Source: an uncultured Sutterella sp.
Lineage (GTDB): Bacteria > Pseudomonadota > Gammaproteobacteria > Burkholderiales > Burkholderiaceae_F
Direction of reading: 5' to 3'
Length of the DNA stretch: 64,000 nucleotides
Assembly: GCA_900544345.1 (NCBI GenBank)
Contig: UQUR01000001.1
Coordinates: forward strand, 241,783-305,782
The translations under genes and the position numbers were made by a program. This document shows positions 1 through 7,100 of this stretch, piece by piece. A model generated the notes under the pieces. The model had not been told where the DNA came from and did not search any database. It was given only the letters and a program-made list of their open reading frames with translations. Within the stretch, counting starts at the first letter, position 1, and each line of letters starts with the position of its first letter.

Positions 1-181
1 AAATGGTCGTGTAGAAGACAAGATGGGGATTTCGTTGTCTGACCTTCGTTATTCCGTCGGTGTTGGTGTAGCCTGGATTTCGCCCTTAGGCCCGCTGAAG
101 TTCAGTATTGCTGCGCCGATTAACGACAAACCGGGTGATAAGACGGAACGCTTCCAGTTCCAAATTGGTACCGGTTTCTAA
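1..181 (+). CDS. bamA: BamA outer membrane assembly factor, C-terminal fragment
   Basis: The reading frame is open from the window edge to a TAA at 179–181, so only about 59 C-terminal residues are present. They contain the GPLKFSIAAPIN stretch typical of the last strands of the BamA barrel and end in a terminal phenylalanine (FQIGTGF), the usual OMP C-terminal signal. BamA folds and inserts beta-barrel proteins into the outer membrane. The downstream skp–lpxD–fabZ–lpxA order is the conserved proteobacterial neighbourhood and supports the call. The N-terminal POTRA domains lie outside the window. Confidence 0.88.
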   Translation, partial: NGRVEDKMGISLSDLRYSVGVGVAWISPLGPLKFSIAAPINDKPGDKTERFQFQIGTGF

Positions 182-273
182 CGTCGTTTGAGTTGGTGAC
201 AATCCGACAGTTTCGGGGGAAAGGGGATAAAGAGGCCGCCTTTCCCTTGAACGTACATGGAGAGCATAAAAAT

Positions 274-768
274 ATGCTGAAAAAATTAGCGATTGCCTCG
301 CTTTTATCGTTGTTGATGGTTGGTCAATCGGCTTTGGCTGATACCAAAATCGGGGTGGTTAATCCTGATCGAATCCTTCGTGAAAGTGCTGCGGCGCATA
401 CGGCTCAACAGAAGCTTGAGAAAGAATTTGCCAGTCGTGAGAAGTCGCTTTCTGTGTCCGCAAAGGCTTTGAAGGCAGACATTGAAAAATTTCAGCAGCG
501 CGCTCCTAAAATGAAAAATACGGAGCGGATGGCAGAAGAAAGAAAACTTGCTGATCGCGAAAGATCTCTGCAGCGCCGTGAACGCGAACTGCGTGAAGAT
601 TTAAATCGCCGCAGAAACGAAGAACTGCAGTCCATTCTGATGCGAAGCAATGAAGTTATTCGTGATATTGCCCGTAAGGGTAAATATGATTTGATCTTGC
701 AGGAAGCGGTCTACGTCGGACCGAATGTGGACATTACCGATCAGGTCATTAAAGCTTTAGGAAAGTAA
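274..768 (+). CDS. skp: Skp/OmpH periplasmic chaperone
   Basis: This 164-residue protein has a clear signal peptide (MLKKLAIASLLSLLMVGQSALA, positively charged start, hydrophobic core, ALA cleavage site). The mature part is a highly charged coiled coil rich in Lys, Arg and Glu (about residues 45–130), followed by the family's C-terminal segment (YDLILQEAVYV, DITDQVIKALGK). Skp holds unfolded outer membrane proteins in the periplasm for BamA. The start at 274 is chosen over an upstream in-frame start at 193 because it follows a GGAGAG ribosome site and opens the signal peptide. It lies between bamA and lpxD, as is usual. Confidence 0.9.
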   Translation: MLKKLAIASLLSLLMVGQSALADTKIGVVNPDRILRESAAAHTAQQKLEKEFASREKSLSVSAKALKADIEKFQQRAPKMKNTERMAEERKLADRERSLQRRERELREDLNRRRNEELQSILMRSNEVIRDIARKGKYDLILQEAVYVGPNVDITDQVIKALGK

Positions 769-771
769 ATC

Positions 772-1863
772 ATGTCAGAACAAAGAACTGCTTATCCGAT
801 TGCTGTTCTGGTTGAGGCTGTGCGCAAGCAGTGTGCCGGTCGTCTGGAGCAGGAATTAGTAGGGCCCTATGAAACGGTGGCTGTTCGAAGCATCGGGGCG
901 CTTAGCCACGCAAAACCTGATGAAGTGGCTTTTTTAGCCAATCCAAAATTTATTCATGAGGTTAAAGACTGTCAGGCTGGAGTCGTTGTCCTTCGCAAGG
1001 AAGATAAAGAAGCTATTTATGGTGATGAAACGCCCCGTGCGATGGTGATTACGCCCAATCCTTATGCCTGGTTTGCTTTTGCCTTGCAGGTTGTAGAAAA
1101 ATTGCACACTCAGTTTGCAAGCGGTATTCATCCCCATGCTTCTGTTGCCGTGACAGCTAAAGTTGATCCCAGCGCTCGTGTTGATGCTGGTGCAGTGATT
1201 GAAGATCACGCGGTAATCGGTCCCAGAGCTTGGATCGGAGCCAACTGTGTTGTTGGTGTCGGTTCTGTGGTTGGTGCCGATACACGTCTACATCCTAATG
1301 TGACAGTAGATCACCACTGCACAATCGGTGAGCGTTGTATTTTGCAGTCGGGCTGCGTTATTGGCGGAGACGGTTTCGGGTTTGCGCCCTTTGATGGTGA
1401 GTGGGTAAAGATTCCTCAAATTGGCTCCGTACGTATTGAAGACGATGTTGAAATCGGTGCCAACACGGCCGTTGACCGTGGCGCGCTTGACGATACTGTG
1501 ATTGGCAAGGGTTCAAAAGTCGATAACCTGATTCAAATTGCCCATAACTGCCGCCTGGGTGAACACTGCGTCATGGCAGGTGCCGCCAGTATGGCCGGTT
1601 CTACCACCTTAGGTGATCACGTGACAGTCGGGGGAGCTGCCAATATTAATGGCCACATCAAGATTCCGAGTGGGGCAACCATTGGGCCGGCTACAACAGT
1701 CGTGTCTTATCCGGAGGATACGAAACTCATGATGGGCTTTTTCCCTGCTATGCCTAACAGAGATTTCGAGCGTTGTGCTGTTCTTGTTAAACAGTTGCCT
1801 CAAATGCGCAAGCGTCTCAAAGCTCTGGAAGCCGCACTGGATAAACTTGAACAAAGTAAATAA
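772..1863 (+). CDS. lpxD: UDP-3-O-(3-hydroxyacyl)glucosamine N-acyltransferase
   Basis: LpxD adds the second 3-hydroxyacyl chain in lipid A synthesis, in the cytoplasm, using acyl-ACP. The 363 residues show the N-terminal uridine-binding region (about 1–100), then a left-handed beta helix of hexapeptide repeats (about 110–310, for example ARVDAGAVIEDHAVIG) and a C-terminal helical tail. The catalytic His sits in IAHNCRLGEH near residue 258. The length is slightly above the E. coli enzyme. It begins 3 bases after skp and is almost certainly cotranscribed with fabZ, lpxA and lpxB. Confidence 0.96.
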   Translation: MSEQRTAYPIAVLVEAVRKQCAGRLEQELVGPYETVAVRSIGALSHAKPDEVAFLANPKFIHEVKDCQAGVVVLRKEDKEAIYGDETPRAMVITPNPYAWFAFALQVVEKLHTQFASGIHPHASVAVTAKVDPSARVDAGAVIEDHAVIGPRAWIGANCVVGVGSVVGADTRLHPNVTVDHHCTIGERCILQSGCVIGGDGFGFAPFDGEWVKIPQIGSVRIEDDVEIGANTAVDRGALDDTVIGKGSKVDNLIQIAHNCRLGEHCVMAGAASMAGSTTLGDHVTVGGAANINGHIKIPSGATIGPATTVVSYPEDTKLMMGFFPAMPNRDFERCAVLVKQLPQMRKRLKALEAALDKLEQSK

Positions 1864-1880
1864 TCAAGGAAGTGAGAAAA

Positions 1881-2330
1881 ATGAAATACAACATTCAAGA
1901 TATTATGAAGTATCTTCCGCACCGCTATCCGTTTTTGTTGATTGATCGTGTGGAAAGCGTTTCGGAAGATTTAACAACGGCTGTTGTCATCAAAAACATT
2001 ACCGCCAATGAACCGCAATTTCAGGGACATTTTCCGGAATGCCCAGTGATGCCTGGCGTGCTCATTATTGAATCGATGGCTCAAGCCTGTGCCGTGTTGG
2101 CATTGGCTCGGTTGACTGAAGAGCAAAGAAATGACGGTTCGCTTTACTTTTTTGCCGGTATTGACAATGCCCGCTTTAAGAAAGTTGTTCAGCCCGGCGA
2201 TCAGCTTCGCATTCACTGCCACTTCTTAAAGGATCGTGCAGGAATCGGCAAGTTTGAAGCAACGGCGATGGTAGATGACCAGGTTGCCTGTGTGGCTACG
2301 ATGATGTGCGCACGCCGCAAGATGGACTGA
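1881..2330 (+). CDS. fabZ: 3-hydroxyacyl-ACP dehydratase FabZ
   Basis: FabZ dehydrates 3-hydroxyacyl-ACP in fatty acid elongation and competes with lipid A synthesis for the same substrate, which is why it sits between lpxD and lpxA. The 149-residue protein has HRYPFLLIDRV near residue 14, the catalytic His in GHFP at residue 50 and the catalytic Glu in IESMAQA at residue 64. The ATG at 1881 is preferred because the AAGGAAGTGAG ribosome site at 1865–1875 is well spaced for it; an in-frame GTG at 1872 lies inside that site. Confidence 0.95.
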   Translation: MKYNIQDIMKYLPHRYPFLLIDRVESVSEDLTTAVVIKNITANEPQFQGHFPECPVMPGVLIIESMAQACAVLALARLTEEQRNDGSLYFFAGIDNARFKKVVQPGDQLRIHCHFLKDRAGIGKFEATAMVDDQVACVATMMCARRKMD

Positions 2331-2418
2331 AAAACGTATTCAGTCATTGAGCCCGAGGCCGGCGGATGCCCAGAAAAACAGCCGGCTATGATTAACAACC
2401 GAACAAAGGCAAGCCATT

Positions 2419-3219
2419 ATGGCAAAAATTCATCATTTTTCTTTAGTTGATCCGTCTGCACAATTGGCCGATGATGTTATCGTCGGACCTTTTTGTGTTA
2501 TCGGACCCAAAGTGAAAATCGGTTCGGGTACGGAATTGATTTCGCACGTCAATATCAGCGGTAATACGGAAATCGGTGAGCGCAATCGTATTTTCCCGAA
2601 CGCAAGTATCGGGTGCGAGCCGCAGGATAAAAAGTATAACGGCGAAGACACGCGTCTGGTGATCGGCGACGATAACGTGATTCGTGAACACGTGACGATT
2701 GCAACTGGTACAGTCCAGGATCACGGCATTACGGTGGTGGGTAACCGGAATCTTTTCATGGCCAATGTACATGTAGCGCACGATTGCATCGTAGGTGACG
2801 ATACGATTTTGGCCAATAACGTTGGTCTTGCAGGTCACACGATAGTAGCTAATCGTGCCATTATCGGTGGTCAGGCTGGTGTTCATCAATTCTGCCGGAT
2901 CGGTGAAGGCGCCATGGTGGGCGGAGGCTCCATTTTAGTGATGGATGTTCCGCCTTTTGTGATCTGTAATGGTAATCCTGCTGAACCTCATGGTTTAAAT
3001 GTCGTAGGTTTGCGTCGTGCTGGCTACGATCTTAAAGCTTTGAATGCTTTTAAAGCGGCTTACAAGACTATTTACCGTGACGGTTTGCGCATTGCTGAGG
3101 CTATTAAAGTTTTGGATGTGTTAATTGCCAACAACCCTCAGGTGGGGCGCGAGCTGCAGTTAATGCGAGACTTTATTGCAACGAGTGAGCGCGGCATTAT
3201 TCGTCCGAAAAACGACTGA
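2419..3219 (+). CDS. lpxA: UDP-N-acetylglucosamine O-acyltransferase
   Basis: LpxA carries out the first step of lipid A synthesis, transferring a 3-hydroxyacyl chain from ACP to UDP-GlcNAc. The 266-residue protein is a trimeric hexapeptide-repeat beta helix (about 1–190) with a helical C-terminal domain. VHVAHDCIVGDD carries the catalytic His (residue 121, equivalent to His125 of E. coli). An AAAGG ribosome site precedes the ATG. The 88-base gap after fabZ is the largest in the lpx run and may hold a secondary promoter or a processing site. The stop overlaps the lpxB start by one base (TGATG). Confidence 0.96.
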   Translation: MAKIHHFSLVDPSAQLADDVIVGPFCVIGPKVKIGSGTELISHVNISGNTEIGERNRIFPNASIGCEPQDKKYNGEDTRLVIGDDNVIREHVTIATGTVQDHGITVVGNRNLFMANVHVAHDCIVGDDTILANNVGLAGHTIVANRAIIGGQAGVHQFCRIGEGAMVGGGSILVMDVPPFVICNGNPAEPHGLNVVGLRRAGYDLKALNAFKAAYKTIYRDGLRIAEAIKVLDVLIANNPQVGRELQLMRDFIATSERGIIRPKND

Positions 3220-4355
3220 TGGCTCGTGACATTGTTTGGCTCGCCGGAGAAACCTCCGGCGACTTCATCGCTTCTTTGGTTTTGCCTCAGGTTGCTCAGT
3301 CTTATCCTGATGAATCGATGCTGGGCATAGGGGGCGACCGCATGATTGCTGCTGGGCTCAAGCCCTGGCATCACGCCAGTGCTTTGTCTGTGCGCGGCTA
3401 TGTTGAGGTGCTCAAAAAATTGCCCTCTCTTTTGATGCTGCGCCGCGAAATGAAGCACCGTGTTAGTCGATTAGCTCCTAGGGCTTTTATCGGAGTAGAT
3501 GCACCTGATTTTAATCTGTCTATTGAAGAAAGCTTAAGGCAGCAAGGAATCAAAACCATTCATTTTGTTTGTCCTTCCATTTGGGCATGGCGCCCTGAGA
3601 GAATTCATCAGATCAAGCGTGCAGTAGACCATATGCTGCTTATTTTTCCGTTTGAGAAAAAACTGATGGATGAAGCGGGAATCGACTCGACTTATATTGG
3701 ACATCCTTTAGCGCGTGAAATTCCGATGAAGCCTGATAAGGATGTTGCTAGACAAAAACTCAATATTGATCCCCTTGGACCAGTTTTTGCAGTCCTGCCC
3801 GGATCTCGTCAGGCAGAAGTCGCTTGGTGCGGGCCGCATTTTTTCGGAGCTTGTGAAAAGCTTCTGGAATTTGATGCAAGGGTGACATTTCTTGTACCGG
3901 CAGCAGATGCCGCGCGTGAAGCTCAGATTAAAGCTTTACTTCACCAATACCCCAAAGCAGAAAAAGCCACACGCATTATCAGCTCTGACAGCCATACTGT
4001 TATGCAGGCAAGTGACGCTATTTTGGTAGCATCAGGCACGGCAACGCTTGAAGCTGCACTCTTTAAGCGTCCTATGGTAGTCGGCTATTCAATGCCGGGA
4101 CTAACTGGTATTCTCATGCAAAAAAAAGGTGTTATTGATTTTGTGAGTTTGCCCAATATTTTGGCCGGTAAACGCTTAGTGCCCGAAATTTTGCAGTATT
4201 ACTGTCGCTCTGAAACGTTGGCCTATGCTTTGTGGCACGAATATCAGCGTCGAAATGACTCAGAGCTCATAGATAACTTTGCTCAAATGCACGAGTCACT
4301 TTTGCGTGATACGCCGAAGTTAGCGGCTGAAGCAATTAAACAGGTTTGCGGATAA
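3219..4355 (+). CDS. lpxB: Lipid A disaccharide synthase
   Basis: LpxB is the GT-B (GT19) glycosyltransferase that condenses UDP-2,3-diacylglucosamine with lipid X to form the lipid A disaccharide at the inner membrane face. The 378 residues are the usual family length. Visible signatures are WLAGETSGD at the N terminus, FIGVDAPDFNL, VCPSIWAWRP, LPGSRQAEV and the nucleotide-sugar region VASGTATLEAALF. The start overlaps the lpxA stop, implying translational coupling. Only six bases separate it from rnhB. Confidence 0.96.
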   Translation: MARDIVWLAGETSGDFIASLVLPQVAQSYPDESMLGIGGDRMIAAGLKPWHHASALSVRGYVEVLKKLPSLLMLRREMKHRVSRLAPRAFIGVDAPDFNLSIEESLRQQGIKTIHFVCPSIWAWRPERIHQIKRAVDHMLLIFPFEKKLMDEAGIDSTYIGHPLAREIPMKPDKDVARQKLNIDPLGPVFAVLPGSRQAEVAWCGPHFFGACEKLLEFDARVTFLVPAADAAREAQIKALLHQYPKAEKATRIISSDSHTVMQASDAILVASGTATLEAALFKRPMVVGYSMPGLTGILMQKKGVIDFVSLPNILAGKRLVPEILQYYCRSETLAYALWHEYQRRNDSELIDNFAQMHESLLRDTPKLAAEAIKQVCG

Positions 4356-4361
4356 TCGCTT

Positions 4362-4985
4362 ATGAATTCCGATTGTCTGGATCTTTTCTCTTTGGACCAA
4401 TTTAACTTTGTGGCCGGTGTTGATGAAGTCGGCCGTGGTTGCTTGGCCGGTCCTGTCGTTGCCGCTGCTGTTATTCTCGATCCCGAACGTCCGATTAAAG
4501 GACTCAGGGATAGTAAAAAATTAGCCCCTCACAGACGCGAAGAGCTGGCTGTTGAAATTAAAGAAAAGGCACTTGCCTGGTCGGTAGCAGAGGTTGGGCC
4601 AGAAGTCATTGATGAAATCAATATTTTGCAAGCAACGCTAAAGGCCATGAAGCTTGCCGTTGAAAGTTTGACCTTAAGTCCTGATTTTGTCCGTGTAGAC
4701 GGTAATCGTTTGCCGCATTGGAAATGGATGAGTGAGGCGATTGTTAAAGGAGATGACCTTGTGCCAGAAATCTCTGCTGCCTCTATTATTGCCAAAACTA
4801 CTCGTGATGCTTATATGGTGAAAATGGCTGAGCACTATCCATACTACGGATTTGAACATAATGTTGGTTATGGAACAGAGGATCACATTATGGCTTTAAA
4901 AGCTCACGGCATTACGCCCATTCATCGAAAAACGTTTGCTCCTGTTAAAGAGGTGTTGCATGCAGTTCAGAGCGATTCAAAGTGA
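4362..4985 (+). CDS. rnhB: Ribonuclease HII
   Basis: RNase HII cuts RNA in RNA–DNA hybrids and removes single ribonucleotides from DNA. The DEVGRG metal-binding motif (Asp21/Glu22) lies in the first strand, followed by GPVVAAAVIL, the DSKKL motif near residue 50, FVRVDGN with another acidic ligand and AASIIAKTTRDAYM. The length of 207 is normal. It lies directly after lpxB, as in many proteobacteria. Its last 26 bases overlap the start of the next gene, so the two are probably translated together. Confidence 0.95.
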   Translation: MNSDCLDLFSLDQFNFVAGVDEVGRGCLAGPVVAAAVILDPERPIKGLRDSKKLAPHRREELAVEIKEKALAWSVAEVGPEVIDEINILQATLKAMKLAVESLTLSPDFVRVDGNRLPHWKWMSEAIVKGDDLVPEISAASIIAKTTRDAYMVKMAEHYPYYGFEHNVGYGTEDHIMALKAHGITPIHRKTFAPVKEVLHAVQSDSK

Positions 4986-5769
4986 AGCCAACGAAAAATT
5001 TAAGCGTTGGAAAAAATTGACTGAAAGTGCCCGTGCAATAAAAAAAGAGGGGGTAACGCTTGCCGAAGGGGCACATCTGGCCATTACTCTTTTTGAAAAG
5101 GGTATAAAGCCGCAAGCTTTGATTTTCAGAGCATCTGGTGTCACCGATGAATTAAGCGAAATTGTCCAAGTTTGGGCTGCAGAAAAAATACCGTGCTATG
5201 TGTTAGATAACAAACTCTATGATCAGATTTCGCCCGTAGAACATGGTGCGGGGATGATTTGTGAAATTCGAGTTCCTCAATTTAACTTGCCTCAAAAGGC
5301 AAAAACAGATGTGCTGTATTTAGACGGCGTTCAGGATCCCGGCAATGTCGGAACGTTGATCAGGACGGCTGTGGCAGCCGGCATCAGTTGTATAGTGGCC
5401 AGTCGCGGCAGCGCTTCACTTTGGTCACCTAAGGCGCTTCGAGCTGGAATGGGTGCTCACTTTTCAGCCAAGCTTTATGAAAATATTGATCCAGTTGATT
5501 TACCAGATCTTTTTGATGCAACGCGTCTGGCTGCTGATGCCAGAGGAGGAGAGGATCTGTATCAAGCTTCTGGGTGGGAAAACGGGCATACCGTTTGGAT
5601 GATGGGGGCCGAAGGTCCGGGTTTAAGCGAGGTCGCTCTTTCTCAAGCCGAGCGACGCTTATATATTCCGATCATTAAGGACTGCGAGTCATTAAATGTC
5701 GGGGCGGCTGCAGCAGTTTGCCTTTTTGAGCAAAGACGCCGCCGACTTAGTTTAAAACCGCTAAAATAA
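4960..5769 (+). CDS. TrmH-family (SpoU) RNA 2'-O-methyltransferase
   Basis: This 269-residue SPOUT enzyme uses S-adenosylmethionine to methylate ribose 2'-OH in RNA. It has the N-terminal substrate-binding subdomain (about 1–95) and the three TrmH motifs: VQDPGNVGTLIRTA (motif 1), MMGAEGPGLS (motif 2) and LNVGAAAAVCLFE (motif 3). The ATG at 4960 follows AAAGAGG and gives the typical MQFRAIQSEAN start. It is distinct from RlmB at 21336 in this window; the target nucleotide cannot be read from sequence. The start lies inside rnhB. Confidence 0.9.
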   Translation: MQFRAIQSEANEKFKRWKKLTESARAIKKEGVTLAEGAHLAITLFEKGIKPQALIFRASGVTDELSEIVQVWAAEKIPCYVLDNKLYDQISPVEHGAGMICEIRVPQFNLPQKAKTDVLYLDGVQDPGNVGTLIRTAVAAGISCIVASRGSASLWSPKALRAGMGAHFSAKLYENIDPVDLPDLFDATRLAADARGGEDLYQASGWENGHTVWMMGAEGPGLSEVALSQAERRLYIPIIKDCESLNVGAAAAVCLFEQRRRRLSLKPLK

Positions 5770-5801
5770 GAAACTTTGAATAATAACCGATCGGCTTTTT
5801 T

Positions 5802-6230
5802 GTGAAAGTTTTTAATTGCGTCTGTGAATTTGGTCATCAATTTGAAGGCTGGTTTGATTCAGTCGAAAGTCTCGACGATCAGATCAAGGAGCATCTTGTT
5901 GTCTGCCCATATTGTGACTCAACAAACGTTAAAAGGATGCCGACCGCTTCTTACGTTTTAGCCTCGCGTGATCGGGCGAAAAACGAGGTAACTGAAAAAG
6001 AACTTGAGGCTCAATGGCGCAGTAAAGTCTACACTGCAGCGAGAAAGCTCCTCAATGGCAGTGAAAATGTCGGAGAACGTTTTGCCCAGGAGGCTCGCGC
6101 TGTTCATCAGGGTAAAGCACCGATGAGAAAGATTCATGGGCGTTGCACGCTTGAAGAGGCCGAAGATCTTTTAGAAGAAGGAATCGGTGTCTTGCCTTTG
6201 CCTGAAGGTGTTGTGCACGAAAACAATTAA
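5802..6230 (+). CDS. DUF1178 family protein
   Basis: This 142-residue protein begins with a GTG (MKVFNCVCEFGHQFEGWF) and carries a small cysteine-rich N-terminal unit: CVCEFGH followed by CPYCDS, which looks like a zinc-ribbon-type cluster. The rest is charged and helical and ends in an acidic segment (LEEAEDLLEEGIGVLPLP), as in DUF1178 proteins of beta- and alphaproteobacteria. Function is unknown. It follows the methyltransferase by 32 bases and precedes two unknown genes in the same direction, so it is likely part of that transcript. Confidence 0.85.
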   Translation: MKVFNCVCEFGHQFEGWFDSVESLDDQIKEHLVVCPYCDSTNVKRMPTASYVLASRDRAKNEVTEKELEAQWRSKVYTAARKLLNGSENVGERFAQEARAVHQGKAPMRKIHGRCTLEEAEDLLEEGIGVLPLPEGVVHENN

Positions 6231-6244
6231 AACAAGGTGGAAAC

Positions 6245-6739
6245 ATGGCTTTATTTGGTCAACTGACTAAACCCGCTAAAGAATTACCTTTAATTGATGT
6301 AAGCAATCCCGATATCGTTATGGAGCTTCTTGAAGAGCTTGCTATTACGGTCTCTACAAGCCAATGGATTAAGGAAAATGAGCCTTATCATCCTGAAGCA
6401 GCTGATATCCACGATCAAGCCCAGGATGTGTATTCAGATCTTCTCGCAATTTTCCAAGGCAAAGTCAAAGATAAGCGTATTAATAAAAAAGTGCACTGGG
6501 CCGGCGAGCCTTTACGAGAACACTTGTCTCGTCATGAAGGTGAAGTTCAAGGCGATGTGATAGAACACGCCATGGGTCGTTTTCTGACAGCTTTTCTTGA
6601 GCATGCCCGGGCACCTCAAGAAGGTCGTGAATCCATTTCCCGTAAAGAGTACTATGCCTTTATGAGCGGCTGGGCTCATTATTTTGCCGGTTTGGCTCCG
6701 GATGAAACCCCTCCTGTTGATAAGTCTGAAGAGGAGTAG
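6245..6739 (+). CDS. Conserved hypothetical soluble protein
   Basis: I do not recognise this 164-residue protein. It has no signal peptide or membrane segment, is rich in Glu, His and Asp, and appears all-helical, with a His-rich central part (EPLREHLSRHEG, VIEHAMGRF) and an acidic tail (DKSEEE). An AACAAGGTGG ribosome site precedes the ATG. It lies 14 bases after the DUF1178 gene and 3 bases before a small membrane protein gene, so the three are probably one operon. Confidence 0.75.
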   Translation: MALFGQLTKPAKELPLIDVSNPDIVMELLEELAITVSTSQWIKENEPYHPEAADIHDQAQDVYSDLLAIFQGKVKDKRINKKVHWAGEPLREHLSRHEGEVQGDVIEHAMGRFLTAFLEHARAPQEGRESISRKEYYAFMSGWAHYFAGLAPDETPPVDKSEEE

Positions 6740-6742
6740 AGC

Positions 6743-6961
6743 ATGCCTGACATGACCAGAGTGAAAAAGACGATTCGTCTGATCCTTAACATTTTATTTG
6801 TAATCGTGGTTGTCGCAGCCATTATTGCAGGCTGGGGTAAAGAGGTTGATGATCCGGACGCATGGTTTCCTGAATGGGTGGAAGAAAAAGAAGAACCCGC
6901 TCAAACTCAAACGACTCCTGTGGCTGCTCAAGCTGATTCAGCGCAAAAGGCCAATCCTTAA
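6743..6961 (+). CDS. Small single-pass membrane protein
   Basis: This 72-residue protein has a basic N terminus (MPDMTRVKKTIRL), one hydrophobic segment (about residues 14–29, LNILFVIVVVAAIIAG) and a polar acidic tail rich in Glu, Gln and Ala. A GAGGAG ribosome site overlaps the end of the upstream gene. No family is recognised; the low-complexity C terminus suggests a small anchored protein exposed on one side of the inner membrane. It is the last gene of the forward run. Confidence 0.68.
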   Translation: MPDMTRVKKTIRLILNILFVIVVVAAIIAGWGKEVDDPDAWFPEWVEEKEEPAQTQTTPVAAQADSAQKANP

Positions 6962-7035
6962 CCATTCATCATAGGCAGAGGGTGGATCCTTTTGCTTTTT
7001 GTGTCAGAAAGTTTGTGGGGCTACAACAATAGCCA

Positions 7036-7083
7036 AATAAAAAAGCTGATTGAGCAGAGAATTTCAGGTTTGCTCAATCAGCT
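7036..7083 (-). terminator. Rho-independent terminator of the sulfatase gene
   Basis: A 13-bp perfect inverted repeat (AGCTGATTGAGCA at 7044–7056 against 7071–7083) lies just beyond the stop of the reverse-strand gene at 7101. Read on the reverse strand it is followed by TTTTTTATTT, the expected U tract. It may also limit read-through from the forward genes ending at 6961. Confidence 0.8.
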
Positions 7084-7100
7084 CGTTATTTAAAATTCAA

